From positions 1-64,000 of the forward strand of contig JBBQGV010000009.1 of the NCBI GenBank assembly GCA_038323375.1: a stretch of 64,000 nt of DNA, in the 5' to 3' direction. The stretch comes from JABWAJ01 sp038323375. GTDB taxonomy: Bacteria; Bacteroidota; Bacteroidia; Chitinophagales; Saprospiraceae. The position numbers and the translations under genes were made by a program. Shown here piece after piece: positions 52,909-61,918 of the stretch. The first letter of the stretch is position 1. Every line of letters starts with the position of its first letter. The notes beneath the pieces were generated by a model, which had not been told where the DNA came from, made no database searches, and saw only the letters and a list, made by a program, of their open reading frames with translations.

Positions 52909-52929
52909 GGGCGACCCTGGCGGTCGCCT
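52909..52929. repeat. REP palindrome 5
   Basis: GGGCGACC-CTGGC-GGTCGCC(T) lies six bases from the 5' end of the tRNA, in the likely promoter region of that gene. Confidence 0.7.
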
Positions 52930-53110
52930 TTATCCAAGCGGGTGCAAAGATATGACTTTTCCATTTTGAGAAACAAGCGTTTTTTGGAAAAAATAGCATA
53001 TTCAGCGTTAAGCTTATCTCAAAACCTGTAAAAGTTGATCATCTGCTGAAAGGAACGATGTACTTTTGGGGCTTCGTTCGGGCAAGATTCCTGCGATTCA
53101 TTCAACCTTC

Positions 53111-54745
53111 ATGAAACACGGACGCCATTTTTCTTTTATTTTTTACGGCCTTTTACCCGTTTTAGCGGTGCTGAGTGGCTGCGCCAACGTCATAGCGCCG
53201 GTGGGCGGGCCTAAAGACGAAGCGCCGCCCGTTGTGGTGCAGGAGGGATCTACGCCCAATTTGCAGACTCGGTTTCAACGACAGCGCATCCTGCTGACCT
53301 TCGACGAGTGGATCCAGCTCGCGGATATAGCCAAACAGGTAGTGGTTTCCCCACCGTTAGAGCACCCCTTCGAAATCACCCTGAAGGGCAGAACCCTGCG
53401 TTTTGATTTCGACGAACGGGAAGTACTGCGCGATTCGGCCACGTACACCATTAACTTCGGCGAAGCAGTGAAAGACCTCACCGAACGGAACCCCGCCAAA
53501 GACCTGCGCTTCGTTTTTTCCACCGGCGATCAGATTGATTCGCTCAGCCTGCAGGGAACCATTGTGGACGCCCAGAGCGGCGAACCGGTGGACGGTGCGC
53601 TGTTTATGCTTTACGACAATTTAGCCGACAGTGTGGTGCGTACCCAAAAACCGTTTTATTTCGGTCGTACCAACAAAGAAGGGCGCTTCAAAATTGAAAA
53701 CATCAAAACTGGCACGTTCAAAGGGCTTGCGCTAATGGACAGCGATTTTAATTACCTGTTCAATTTCAAAACCGAACGCATTGGGTTCACCGACAGCCTG
53801 ATCACCATACCGGCAGATACCGCCAGCAGACTAACCATCAAACTTTTTTCTGAAGAAATACCGATTCAAATCAAAGACAGCGAACTCAAAGGCCACGGCT
53901 CGGCGAAGGTGGTATTCAACCGCATTCCGGACGGGCTAAACCTGCGCTACGATCCACCCGGTGCCGTGGTGTATAAATCGGAAGTTGCCGACTCCATCCG
54001 CCTGTGGTATCGCCCGGATGATTCCACCGCGTTGCGGGCGATTTATTTTGAAGCAGATTCCACCTTCAGCGATACGTTGTACGTGAGTCCGGCCACCAGA
54101 GAATCCTTCCTGAAAACGGCCAAACTGCGCGACGCCGACGCCCGTTCAACCGGATCGCTCCTAAAAGTGAACCCCGGCAAGGAATTCCGCATCCAGTTCA
54201 ACCACCCTTTGGATGCCATAGACACCGCGCGCATGGCCGTGTACGAAGACACCACCCGCACCCGCATACCGGCCCGGATTGGCATCAGCGAAAGCGCCCC
54301 GCACGAACTCTTGATCGGCTGGAACTGGAAAGAAGGCAAGCGCTACGAAATGGAGTTGCTGCCCGGCGCAGTGCGCGATTGGTATGGCTTAGCGAACGAC
54401 ACCCTGGTGAAAAAATGGATCGTGGAGCCGGTAAAAAGCTTTGGCAACATCACCCTGAACATCGAAGGGTTAGACCCCGGATTGAACTACGTTGCGGAGT
54501 TGCTGTTTCAGGAGAATAATTTAGTGGAAAAGTTGCTGATAACAAACGCTGAAACGTATCAACGCAACTTTACCCTGTTGCCCCCCGGAAATTATTCCGT
54601 CCGGATCGTAACCGACCTGAATCAAAACGGTCGCTGGGATGCCGGGCTTTACGACGCCAAACGCCAGCCGGAGCCGATTTTCAAAACCAAACTGGAGCCG
54701 CTGCGCGCGAACTGGGATTTGGAAACGAAAGTGGTGGTGGAGTGA
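53111..54745 (+). CDS. Ig-like domain lipoprotein
   Basis: The start MKHGRHFSFIFYGLLPVLAVLSGC (544 residues) gives a lipoprotein signal with Cys24 as the lipid site, followed by ANVIAPVGGPKDEAPP. The first domain (RILLTFDEWIQLADIAKQVVVSPPLE...) is a bacterial Ig-like (SbsA/Big_5) fold common in Bacteroidota outer-membrane lipoproteins. The middle (GTIVDAQSGEPVDGALFMLYDN, NKEGRFKIENIKTGTFKGLAL) resembles a carboxypeptidase-regulatory domain. The C-terminus carries LPPGNYSVRIVTDLNQNGRWDAG. A TACTTTTG sequence at 53061-53068 may be its -7 element. Confidence 0.85.
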   Translation: MKHGRHFSFIFYGLLPVLAVLSGCANVIAPVGGPKDEAPPVVVQEGSTPNLQTRFQRQRILLTFDEWIQLADIAKQVVVSPPLEHPFEITLKGRTLRFDFDEREVLRDSATYTINFGEAVKDLTERNPAKDLRFVFSTGDQIDSLSLQGTIVDAQSGEPVDGALFMLYDNLADSVVRTQKPFYFGRTNKEGRFKIENIKTGTFKGLALMDSDFNYLFNFKTERIGFTDSLITIPADTASRLTIKLFSEEIPIQIKDSELKGHGSAKVVFNRIPDGLNLRYDPPGAVVYKSEVADSIRLWYRPDDSTALRAIYFEADSTFSDTLYVSPATRESFLKTAKLRDADARSTGSLLKVNPGKEFRIQFNHPLDAIDTARMAVYEDTTRTRIPARIGISESAPHELLIGWNWKEGKRYEMELLPGAVRDWYGLANDTLVKKWIVEPVKSFGNITLNIEGLDPGLNYVAELLFQENNLVEKLLITNAETYQRNFTLLPPGNYSVRIVTDLNQNGRWDAGLYDAKRQPEPIFKTKLEPLRANWDLETKVVVE

Positions 54746-54800
54746 TAATTTGAGGATTTGAAGATTTGAGGATTTGAGGATGGGGAGTCGGAACGGGGAA

Positions 54801-54820
54801 GTTATTTACGACACGCTCCT
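54801..54820. repeat. Single arm of element C
   Basis: GTTATTTACGACACGCTCCT is the complement of the left arm of element C (42128-42147). No partner arm is nearby, so it is a solo end or decayed element. Confidence 0.55.
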
Positions 54821-54897
54821 TAACGAACAACTGACAACGCTCAACAAATAAAACAACGAAAGCACAATCGTAATATCAATTCAATTAAACCCACGGC

Positions 54898-56058
54898 ATG
54901 AACGGCGCTTTTAGAATTGCAACACTGTTTGGCATTCCGATCAAAATCCACTGGACCTTTTTGCTGCTGCTGCTTTGGGTAGTTTATGTGAGCCAGACGG
55001 GCTTGGAGGAATGGAGCTGGAAGCCGTTGGCTCGAACGGGGTTGCTGGTGGTTACCCTGTTCGTTTGCGTCATTTTGCACGAATTGGGGCATGCGCTGAC
55101 GGCTCGGCGCTATGGCATTCGTACCCGAAACATCCTGTTGCTGCCCATTGGCGGTCTGGCGGTACTGGATCGCCTACCCGAAAAACCTTTGCAGGAATTG
55201 CTGGTTGCGCTGGCAGGGCCTTTGGTCAATTTTGCGCTGGCACTACTTTTTTTGCCCATCCTGCTGATCCTGCAGCCTTATGGATTCACTGAGTTGGCCT
55301 ACGCGCTGATGCACCCGGAACGCAGCAATGTTTTTCTCGATTTTCAGGCTTCGGCCATCGAGCGCTTCCTGTTTTTTATGGTGATGATCAACCTGTTTGT
55401 TGGCGCATTCAACCTCTTGCCTGTGTTTCCGATGGACGGCGGCCGCATTCTTCGCGCCCTATTGTCAATTGGCCTTACCCGCCTCCAGGCTACGCGCATT
55501 GCCGTTTTCATCGGGCAGGCTTGCGTGGTTGGATTTATTGGGTACAGTTTTTATATGGAAGGTACCATCAACTGGGCGACCCTGCTCATCGGCGTTTTTG
55601 TGTTCTTTTCAGCCGGGTGGGAATACCGCGCCATTCGGGATGAAAGTTTTCTGGAACGATACAAGGTTGGCGATGTCTACCGCGGCCTTTTTACCAAATT
55701 ATACGAAGGCGACTCGCTGGCGCTGGCACTAGAGTGCATCAAACGTGGCCCGGAGCGGAATTTCCTTGTTTTTGATGAATGGCAAAACCTCAATGGCGTA
55801 CTTTCGGAACAAAGCATCCTGAACGGGCTTACTCAGCCGGATGCCCCCCGGCTGCGGGTGGCCGACTTGATGGCCCCTGTCCCGGAAGTTTTGCTACCCA
55901 CAGATGAACTAAAAAAAGCGGTGAGCCTGCTTCAAAAAGAAGCGCACCCTATTTTGCCGATATACGAAAATGACCGGTTGGTTGGCGTATTGGATGCGCA
56001 GGGCGTGGATCATTTTATGAATGTACAGAAATATTTGACCGCTCCCGCCAGTGCTTAA
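54898..56058 (+). CDS. Site-2 protease (M50) with CBS domains
   Basis: A 386-residue membrane metalloprotease: HELGH at 61-65 within a membrane segment (zinc site) and NLLPVFPMDGGRILRAL (the third ligand Asp, NxxPxxxxDG). About six membrane helices fill the first ~230 residues, and the C-terminal ~120 residues form a CBS pair (VADLMAPVPEVLLPTDELKKAVSLLQ..., LPIYENDRLVGVLDAQGV), which usually binds adenyl nucleotides. It is of the SpoIVFB/archaeal S2P type and may cut membrane-bound regulators. Its stop codon is part of element D. Confidence 0.92.
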   Translation: MNGAFRIATLFGIPIKIHWTFLLLLLWVVYVSQTGLEEWSWKPLARTGLLVVTLFVCVILHELGHALTARRYGIRTRNILLLPIGGLAVLDRLPEKPLQELLVALAGPLVNFALALLFLPILLILQPYGFTELAYALMHPERSNVFLDFQASAIERFLFFMVMINLFVGAFNLLPVFPMDGGRILRALLSIGLTRLQATRIAVFIGQACVVGFIGYSFYMEGTINWATLLIGVFVFFSAGWEYRAIRDESFLERYKVGDVYRGLFTKLYEGDSLALALECIKRGPERNFLVFDEWQNLNGVLSEQSILNGLTQPDAPRLRVADLMAPVPEVLLPTDELKKAVSLLQKEAHPILPIYENDRLVGVLDAQGVDHFMNVQKYLTAPASA

Positions 56059-56209
56059 TTAGTGTCTGTCTTTATAGTCCGATAGCTGCGTTATGCTCGG
56101 CTCAAAAAGCGTTATTTACGCGAGTAAACTCCGATTTTTGGGCCTTCGCATGCCTTGCTCTCGAACGCTAAAAGAATAGACACCGACTAAATGGATAGAC
56201 ACTAATTAA
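56055..56209. repeat. Palindromic intergenic element D
   Basis: This 155-bp element has ends TTAATTAGTGTCTG (56055-56068) and TAGACACTAATTAA (56196-56209), with a further tandem TAGACACCGACTAAATGGA. The centre, GATAGCTGCGTTATGC at 56081-56096, is followed by CTCAAAAAGCG. The plan matches A-C. Its left arm supplies the stop codon of the protease gene. Confidence 0.65.
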
Positions 56210-56215
56210 CTAAAA

Positions 56216-56974
56216 ATGTTGTCAAAACGCATTATCCCCTGCTTAGATATCAAAGATGGCCGAACCGTTAAGGGCATCAACTTCGTCAACCTGCGTGACG
56301 CAGGCGATCCGGTGGAGTTGGGGCAACGCTACAGCGAAGCCGGCGCAGATGAATTGGTTTTCTTAGACATCACGGCCACGCACGAAAACCGGAAAACCCT
56401 GGCAGCCTTAGCTCGCGAGGTGGCCAAAAACCTCAATATCCCGTTTACCATCGGGGGCGGAATCAGCTCGGTTACCGACGCTGGTGCCTTGCTGGAAGCG
56501 GGAGCAGATAAAATTTCCGTGAATTCTGCGGCGGTTCGCAGGCCGGAATTGCTGGAAGATTTGGCGAAAGCCTTTGGAAGCCAGTTTGTGGTCATCGCCA
56601 TTGATGCGCGTCAGGTGGACAACGACTGGATCGTATACCTCAACGGAGGCCGGATTGTCACTGAACGCCGGTTGTTCGACTGGGCAAAAGAAAGCGAAGC
56701 CCGCGGCGCCGGGGAAATCCTGTTCACCTCCATGAACCACGACGGCGCAAAAACCGGTTTTGCCTGTGCGCCCATGGCCCGCTTAGCCGATAGCGTTTCT
56801 ATTCCCATTATTGCTTCCGGTGGCGCAGGCACCATGGCGCACTTTCTGGAGGTTTTTACCGAAGGCAAAGCCGACGCGGGATTGGCGGCAAGCATTTTTC
56901 ACTTTGGAGAAATTAGCATCGGGGAGCTGAAAACTTACCTGCATCAGGAAGGTATACCGGTTCGGATGGGTTGA
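56216..56974 (+). CDS. hisF: Imidazole glycerol phosphate synthase subunit HisF
   Basis: HisF, with HisH, forms imidazole glycerol phosphate and AICAR. The 252 residues are a full (beta/alpha)8 barrel starting MLSKRIIPCLDIKDGRTVKGI (catalytic Asp11) with the second catalytic Asp in VVIAIDARQ (near 130), and phosphate-binding loops IGGGISS and ASGGAGTMAHF. It stands alone, far from hisG-hisD and without hisH, so histidine genes are dispersed in this genome. Confidence 0.97.
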   Translation: MLSKRIIPCLDIKDGRTVKGINFVNLRDAGDPVELGQRYSEAGADELVFLDITATHENRKTLAALAREVAKNLNIPFTIGGGISSVTDAGALLEAGADKISVNSAAVRRPELLEDLAKAFGSQFVVIAIDARQVDNDWIVYLNGGRIVTERRLFDWAKESEARGAGEILFTSMNHDGAKTGFACAPMARLADSVSIPIIASGGAGTMAHFLEVFTEGKADAGLAASIFHFGEISIGELKTYLHQEGIPVRMG

Positions 56975-57098
56975 AGTTGTTGCAGGAATGGACACCCCCA
57001 AACTCATTGATGTTCTGGACTAAATCGTACGCCGCCGTCAAATTGCCCGTGCACATGCAAAGCCATAAAAATAGTAAACTCATGACCCACCGCGCTGA

Positions 57099-57118
57099 CC
57101 CGTCGCAACAAGTCTAAT
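57099..57118. repeat. Single arm of element A
   Basis: CCCGTCGCAACAAGTCTAAT is the exact complement of the left arm at 9124-9143. It lies between hisF and the first DM13 gene. Confidence 0.6.
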
Positions 57119-57164
57119 ATTTTAGGGGCTGTAAAAATTGAAAAATATAAAAAAATACGTAACA

Positions 57165-57626
57165 TCACTTCAACTCCGCCCGCCCAAACTGGATACCAGC
57201 AGGAGCGCACCAAATAATAACAAACTGAAATTCGTTGACTTGATTGGGGGAAATTGCAAAATTGTGTGATCCATTGGTATTGATGACCGCCAGTTTGTGC
57301 AGGGACGTTGCATCACTCAGTTGCAAATTTGAATTTTTGGAAAGGTACATCGTCACCGAGCCGGTGGCAAAACTGGTTTTGAAATCCGAAACCAGCCGCA
57401 CAAAGTGCTGCTGGTTGATGTCGTGGATGATTTGCGCTGTGCCGCTCGCCTGATAACTATTTTGCCCAGTGAACATGCCCGTTTTCAGCACGGTTACGGC
57501 AAGAGTGGTCGTATCACCGGGGTTTGGGCCGGAGTCAGGAACTTGGACGATTACCTCATCTTTTTGGCAAGAAGCGAGGGCAAAAAGGAACGTGGCTATT
57601 GAAAGAAAGCTTATGAGTTTCATCAC
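57165..57626 (-). CDS. DM13-domain lipoprotein 1
   Basis: A 153-residue lipoprotein: MMKLISFLSIATFLFALASC gives Cys20 as the lipid site. The mature part is one DM13 domain (GTAQIIHDINQQHFVRLVSDF, TGSVTMYLS, FQFVIIWCAPAGIQFGRAELK) with a single Cys in the WC motif, which is thought to be redox active in DM13 proteins. It is the last gene of a minus-strand set (DM13, barrel, DM13) beside a two-component system. Confidence 0.82.
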   Translation of the reverse strand: MMKLISFLSIATFLFALASCQKDEVIVQVPDSGPNPGDTTTLAVTVLKTGMFTGQNSYQASGTAQIIHDINQQHFVRLVSDFKTSFATGSVTMYLSKNSNLQLSDATSLHKLAVINTNGSHNFAISPNQVNEFQFVIIWCAPAGIQFGRAELK

Positions 57627-57685
57627 TCTTGGGTTTTTAAAAATGAAAAATTGAGTAAAAAAAAGTTAACTTTTTGGTTGACAAC

Positions 57686-58543
57686 TTACTTTTCGTACAC
57701 CACGCCAATGGAGAAATAGGACGCGACATAGATGTTTTTTAGCGGAGCGAGCCAGTCGCCCCCCGTCAGGAAAGTAGCTGACGCCCCCCAGTTTTTGTTG
57801 AATTTGAACAAAGCCTCTGCACTGACCAATGTGTACGTCGTACCATCTCCACGTACGAAACCGAGTTCCGGGTGTTGGCTTTCGCCGGAAGCAAATTGTG
57901 CGCGGAGTTTGGCGTTCAGCCAAAGCCGATCCAAGGGATTCCAGCCGCCTTCAATGCCAAATTGGTACAGATCTCGAAAGCCCAGACCCTTGTATTTCGT
58001 TCGAAAGTTATACGCACCGAAGCCGCTAACATAAATTTTCCCAAATGATTTGGAAGCGGCGAGCGTCGTCCAAAGGTTGAATTCGCCATCGCCAGTTGGC
58101 AGGTTGATTTGCTCGCCGGGCACAGTTTTACTTTTTGAAAAAGCGTTGCGCCGCCCTGTCGGGAGTTCGGGTGCGATACTCAAAGCCAACGGTATTTGAT
58201 TGTTTTTAGTCAAACGGTATTTCAACTCGAGCTGTAAATCACCAATCCCGGCAACGGGTTCAGTACCATCGAAGGCATTTTGACGAAGTAGGGGCATGGA
58301 GGCAATGACTGTCCAGCGGTTTTTCCAACCGTATTCACCGTAAAAATTGAAGGAATTTTGTTTGAAAGTATTGGTCGAAAGTTGAGCCCCCGTCGGAGTA
58401 AAATAGTTGTCCGCCGCGAAGCTCAAAAAGTCAAGTTTTACAAAAAAACTGCCCGGCGAGCGCGTCCAGCCGCTTTGCCCAAAGGCAAGATAAGGCACTA
58501 ACAGACTAGTTAAAATCAATAGGCTGGCAAAAAACTCCCGCAT
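57686..58543 (-). CDS. Outer-membrane beta-barrel protein
   Basis: The start MREFFASLLILTSLLVPYLAFG gives 285 residues with a signal peptide. The rest is a run of amphipathic strands (GSFFVKLDFLSFAADNYF, SFNFYGEYGWKNRWTVIASMP, IGDLQLELKYRL, ...NIYVASYFSIGVVYEK), a barrel of the size of the MetA-phenol-degradation/transporter-like family. It lies between two DM13 genes, suggesting a joint envelope role; the cargo is unknown. Confidence 0.75.
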   Translation of the reverse strand: MREFFASLLILTSLLVPYLAFGQSGWTRSPGSFFVKLDFLSFAADNYFTPTGAQLSTNTFKQNSFNFYGEYGWKNRWTVIASMPLLRQNAFDGTEPVAGIGDLQLELKYRLTKNNQIPLALSIAPELPTGRRNAFSKSKTVPGEQINLPTGDGEFNLWTTLAASKSFGKIYVSGFGAYNFRTKYKGLGFRDLYQFGIEGGWNPLDRLWLNAKLRAQFASGESQHPELGFVRGDGTTYTLVSAEALFKFNKNWGASATFLTGGDWLAPLKNIYVASYFSIGVVYEK

Positions 58544-58651
58544 GACTTTTGAATTAAAAATGAAGAATATCCGCGTTTTCACAGATGTCCGAACACTTGC
58601 CTCGAACACCTGTGAATAAAGCCGCAGAAAATTTTTGAATGATAACTCGGA

Positions 58652-59110
58652 TTAGTTGAGCGATGCGAAGCCAAACGGGATAGTGGCAGAGCCACACCAA
58701 AGGATGAGATGCGTGAATCTGGCATCAGCGTTCGGGTCGAGTTTGAAATACTGTTCACCGTTTTTCTGGACGATGCCAATGAGACGCAGGTTGGGGTTAC
58801 CGTTGGCCGGGTCGGCAACGTAATCTTTTGAAGTACTGAGGTAAACGGTGACGGTGCCAGTTGCCAAAACGGTCTGGAAATCGGTGCCAAACTTAACAAA
58901 TTGAACGCCCTCTGTGTCTGTACCGAGTTGGACGGCTCCCTTCGAGCCAGTGGCATTTTGCTCGATAATACTGCCTGATTTCGAGATGGTGAGCATGCCT
59001 TGCGGTAGGTTGCTGTCCACCAGAATTTCTTCAGTTTCTTTTTCGCAGGCAGTGAACAGAAGTGTAGTGGCAGCGAGGAATGTTGAGAAAAGAACAGTTT
59101 TGAATCTCAT
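58652..59110 (-). CDS. DM13-domain lipoprotein 2
   Basis: A 152-residue paralogue of the protein at 57165: MRFKTVLFSTFLAATTLLFTAC gives Cys22 as the lipid site. The DM13 core is QFVKFGTDFQTVLATGTVTVYLS and FTHLILWCGSATIPFGFASLN, again with the single WC cysteine. It is the first gene of the DM13-barrel-DM13 set, 195 bases downstream of the sensor kinase gene. Confidence 0.82.
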   Translation of the reverse strand: MRFKTVLFSTFLAATTLLFTACEKETEEILVDSNLPQGMLTISKSGSIIEQNATGSKGAVQLGTDTEGVQFVKFGTDFQTVLATGTVTVYLSTSKDYVADPANGNPNLRLIGIVQKNGEQYFKLDPNADARFTHLILWCGSATIPFGFASLN

Positions 59111-59305
59111 TTTTCAATGCGTTTATAGTTTAAAAATTAAATTCTGAGACAAAACTGCGATTGGGTTATCACGAAAGTATCACGGCTTTAAACTGATCAA
59201 AAATTAGTGAAAAGAAATCGGTGTTCTTCCCACAGCGATTTCAAATCTACTTCAACTTAAATTCTGACAAAACCTTTACAGGGAATTTGCGGTTGACCTC
59301 GATCT

Positions 59306-60769
59306 TCAAGCCAAAAACTGTCGAAGCGTAAACCGAAAAGTAGTCACCTCGCCATTCACCTCGGCCCAAACCCGCTCGCCGTGCAGGTCAATGATTTTTT
59401 TTACGATGGTTAAACCTAGCCCCGCGCCTCCCTTTTTGCGGTTCGATGATTTGAAATACCGATCAAAAACTTTGGACAAATTGGCTTCCGGGATGGGGTC
59501 GCCGGAGTTGCAGACCTTCAAATTAATCTTTTCGTTTTCCGGAAAAAGGGTAATCATTACAAAACCGTCTGGCTCGGAATATCGAAGCGCATTGTCGAGT
59601 AGGTTTTGCAAAACACGGTCGAGCCAGCGGATGTCACCTTCGACGAGGGGCAAGTTGGGGGCGAATTCCGTCAGCAGTCGCACCTGTTTTTCATCCGCTT
59701 GCACCTGATATTTCTGTAAAACATCCTGCGCCAGTTCGGCGATGCTGAACGGTTCGAGTTCAAGTTGAATTTGCCCACTCTCCAATTTTGAAAGTTCAAA
59801 AAGTTCGCTTACTAAGCGATTGAGCCTCCGAGCCTCCACCAACGCGATATTCAAAAAACGGCTTTGCTCGTCGGGGTCAAGGTGGTCGTGTTTTTTAATG
59901 ACAGTTTCGAGATAGCCCAGCACGCTGGCGAGCGGCGTACGCAAGTCGTGCGAGACGTTGGCGATCATCTCTTTTCGGAAGTCGTCTAGCTCGGTAATTT
60001 TTCCCAAACTGGCTTCGAGTTGGTGGCTGATTTCGCGGTTTTCGAGCAGGGCGGCTTGCAATTCGTCGCGGTGCCGTCGCTCGTTTTTTAAAATTGGCAG
60101 GATGATGATCACCAAAACGAATAGAAAAAGGGCAAAGACCAGCAGCGCAGGTAGCAAGTTGCGGATGGCTTGCGTCCGCGCCCGTTCAATGAAATCGTCG
60201 AAACGCTCGTCTGCCTGTACCCAAGCGACTGTTTTGCCCGCCCTATTTTTTACTGCAGCAAAAGCCGAAAGCCAAGACCCGAACTCATCGCGGTAGCGCG
60301 GGATGGTGGCGTTTTCGCGGTTTTCGACCATAAAAGGTTCGGGAGCGGAATGATACGGGTGTCGGAAATAGGGCACCTTGGCGGAGGTAACAGCGAATCC
60401 GTGGCCGTTGTCGGCAGTCGAGATGATGGTATAAATCGGAGTTTGCAACATATTGGCGGTTTGGTTGAGGCGCAGCACAATATGGATTTTTTGGTAAATG
60501 CTATCCGCGTCAATAGTGCGCAGCGCGTCTTTTTGCGGGTAGCGCAGCATCAGTTGCTCATGTTCGTCGCCATCAATTTGCATGGCGAGCGTATAAACGA
60601 TGCCTGCTAACCGATTCAAGGAGGAGGTTTCGGCTTGGTTAAGGCTGTTTTGGTAAGTCCAGACCGAAAAATAGGCCACCAAAATCAGGAAGCCCACGAC
60701 AACGACGGTCAATATTTGGCGGAGTTTTGATTTTTCCCTGGGTTCCTTTTTTGAAAAATTTTCAGACAT
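59306..60769 (-). CDS. Sensor histidine kinase
   Basis: The start MSENFSKKEPREKSKLRQIL (487 residues) overlaps the response-regulator stop by eight bases; an in-frame ATG 24 bases further in is less likely. Two membrane segments (ILTVVVVGFLILVAYFSVW and LLPALLVFALFLFVLVIIILPIL) enclose a ~150-residue periplasmic sensor. The H-box is MIANVSHDLRTPLASVLGYLE, the N-box NLLDNALRYS and the G-box KGGAGLGLTIVKKIIDLHG. It is cognate to the preceding regulator and probably controls the neighbouring DM13/barrel genes. Confidence 0.93.
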   Translation of the reverse strand: MSENFSKKEPREKSKLRQILTVVVVGFLILVAYFSVWTYQNSLNQAETSSLNRLAGIVYTLAMQIDGDEHEQLMLRYPQKDALRTIDADSIYQKIHIVLRLNQTANMLQTPIYTIISTADNGHGFAVTSAKVPYFRHPYHSAPEPFMVENRENATIPRYRDEFGSWLSAFAAVKNRAGKTVAWVQADERFDDFIERARTQAIRNLLPALLVFALFLFVLVIIILPILKNERRHRDELQAALLENREISHQLEASLGKITELDDFRKEMIANVSHDLRTPLASVLGYLETVIKKHDHLDPDEQSRFLNIALVEARRLNRLVSELFELSKLESGQIQLELEPFSIAELAQDVLQKYQVQADEKQVRLLTEFAPNLPLVEGDIRWLDRVLQNLLDNALRYSEPDGFVMITLFPENEKINLKVCNSGDPIPEANLSKVFDRYFKSSNRKKGGAGLGLTIVKKIIDLHGERVWAEVNGEVTTFRFTLRQFLA

Positions 60770-61460
60770 CCTGATTGAATTTATACCCAACACCCCAAGC
60801 CGTCAGGATGAAACGCGGGTTCGAGAAATCGTCTTCGATTTTTGCCCGCAAGCGGTTGATGTTCGAGTTTACAGTGTGTTCCAGCCCCTCAAACTGTTCG
60901 CCCCAAACTTCGTCCAGAATTTCTTGTCGTGAAAAACTGCGCCCTGGGTTTTGCATAAAAAGTTGGAGCAGGTGAAATTCCTTGACCGTCAAGTCAATTT
61001 GCTCTCCGCCTTTCGAGACCGATTTTTTGACCAGATCCATCATCAACTTGCCGCGCTGTATGCGTTCGAGTTTTTTTTCCGCTGCTTTCGTTTCTCGGGT
61101 GGTGCGGCGGAGGATGGTTTTAACCCTCGCCAAAAGCTCGCCTGGGCTGAACGGTTTGGTCAGATAATCGTCCGCGCCCATTTCGAGACCCGCGATTTTG
61201 TCGGCTTCTTCGGAGCGGGCGGTGAGCATCAGAATGGACAGATTCAGATTTTTCTGACGGAGTTGGCGACAAATTTCCATGCCGCTCAGTCCGGGCAAGC
61301 CGAGATCGAGGATCAAAAAATCGTACCTACCAGACATCGCCTCGTCAAGACCCTGCCAGCCTTTTTCGCAGACGGCGATGCTGGCTGGTAAATCCCGGAG
61401 ATGGACGGCGATGAGTTCGGCGATGTTAGGGTCGTCTTCGACGATGAGGATATGGAGCAT
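60762..61460 (-). CDS. OmpR/PhoB-type response regulator
   Basis: The 232 residues have a receiver domain (MLHILIVEDDPNIAEL, the phosphoacceptor Asp in FLILDLGLPGLSG, Lys in DDYLTKPFSPGELLARV) and a winged-helix DNA-binding domain (VKEFHLLQLFMQNPGRSFSRQEILDEVWG, EDDFSNPRFILTAWGVGYKF). It is first in the two-gene operon with the kinase. Confidence 0.95.
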   Translation of the reverse strand: MLHILIVEDDPNIAELIAVHLRDLPASIAVCEKGWQGLDEAMSGRYDFLILDLGLPGLSGMEICRQLRQKNLNLSILMLTARSEEADKIAGLEMGADDYLTKPFSPGELLARVKTILRRTTRETKAAEKKLERIQRGKLMMDLVKKSVSKGGEQIDLTVKEFHLLQLFMQNPGRSFSRQEILDEVWGEQFEGLEHTVNSNINRLRAKIEDDFSNPRFILTAWGVGYKFNQDV

Positions 61461-61918
61461 TTTTTAAGGAATAAGTCCCAAAGTTACCTCCTAAAAATCA
61501 CGATTTTATCACGAAACCATCTGGGTTGAAAAATTTTGAAAGTACCCGCCCGACCAACCTCGTCTTGTCTTTTGAGACAATAGCCTATCTTTGGCGTGGT
61601 AGAAAATAGTAAAAATTGTATCCGAGAAATGGCCTTTGATGCCTTTGTGCGTTTATCAGAGAGTCGGACTGACAAAGCCTTTCCAAATTACCGATGGCAT
61701 TAAGGTGCTGAAAGTCTATGGATAGCAATTAGTGATCAAAAAATCAAGGGCTTACAGGTACGACTTCCCGGATTTCGATATATCTTTGCAGCACTATTTT
61801 TTTGGCTATACTTTATTTTTTATATACGTGAACCTGGTAGTGCCTTGATTTGCACTATCAGGTTCGCCTTTCTTAGCCCCACGGGGTCATTGGTTTTATC
61901 TACAAAAAACTGTCGGTT
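61461..61918. other. 458-base divergent gap with promoter and hairpin
   Basis: It holds the regulator promoter (TAACTTTG on the minus strand at 61479-61486), a half-arm like element F (AGTTACCTCCTAAA), and a hairpin at 61831-61864, AACCTGGTAGTGC paired with GCACTATCAGGTT around a seven-base loop, 55 bases before the next gene. No gene is seen. Confidence 0.5.
61479..61486 (-). promoter_or_regulatory. -7 promoter element of the two-component operon
   Basis: On the minus strand TAACTTTG fits TAnnTTTG and lies 18 bases before the response-regulator ATG. Confidence 0.5.
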
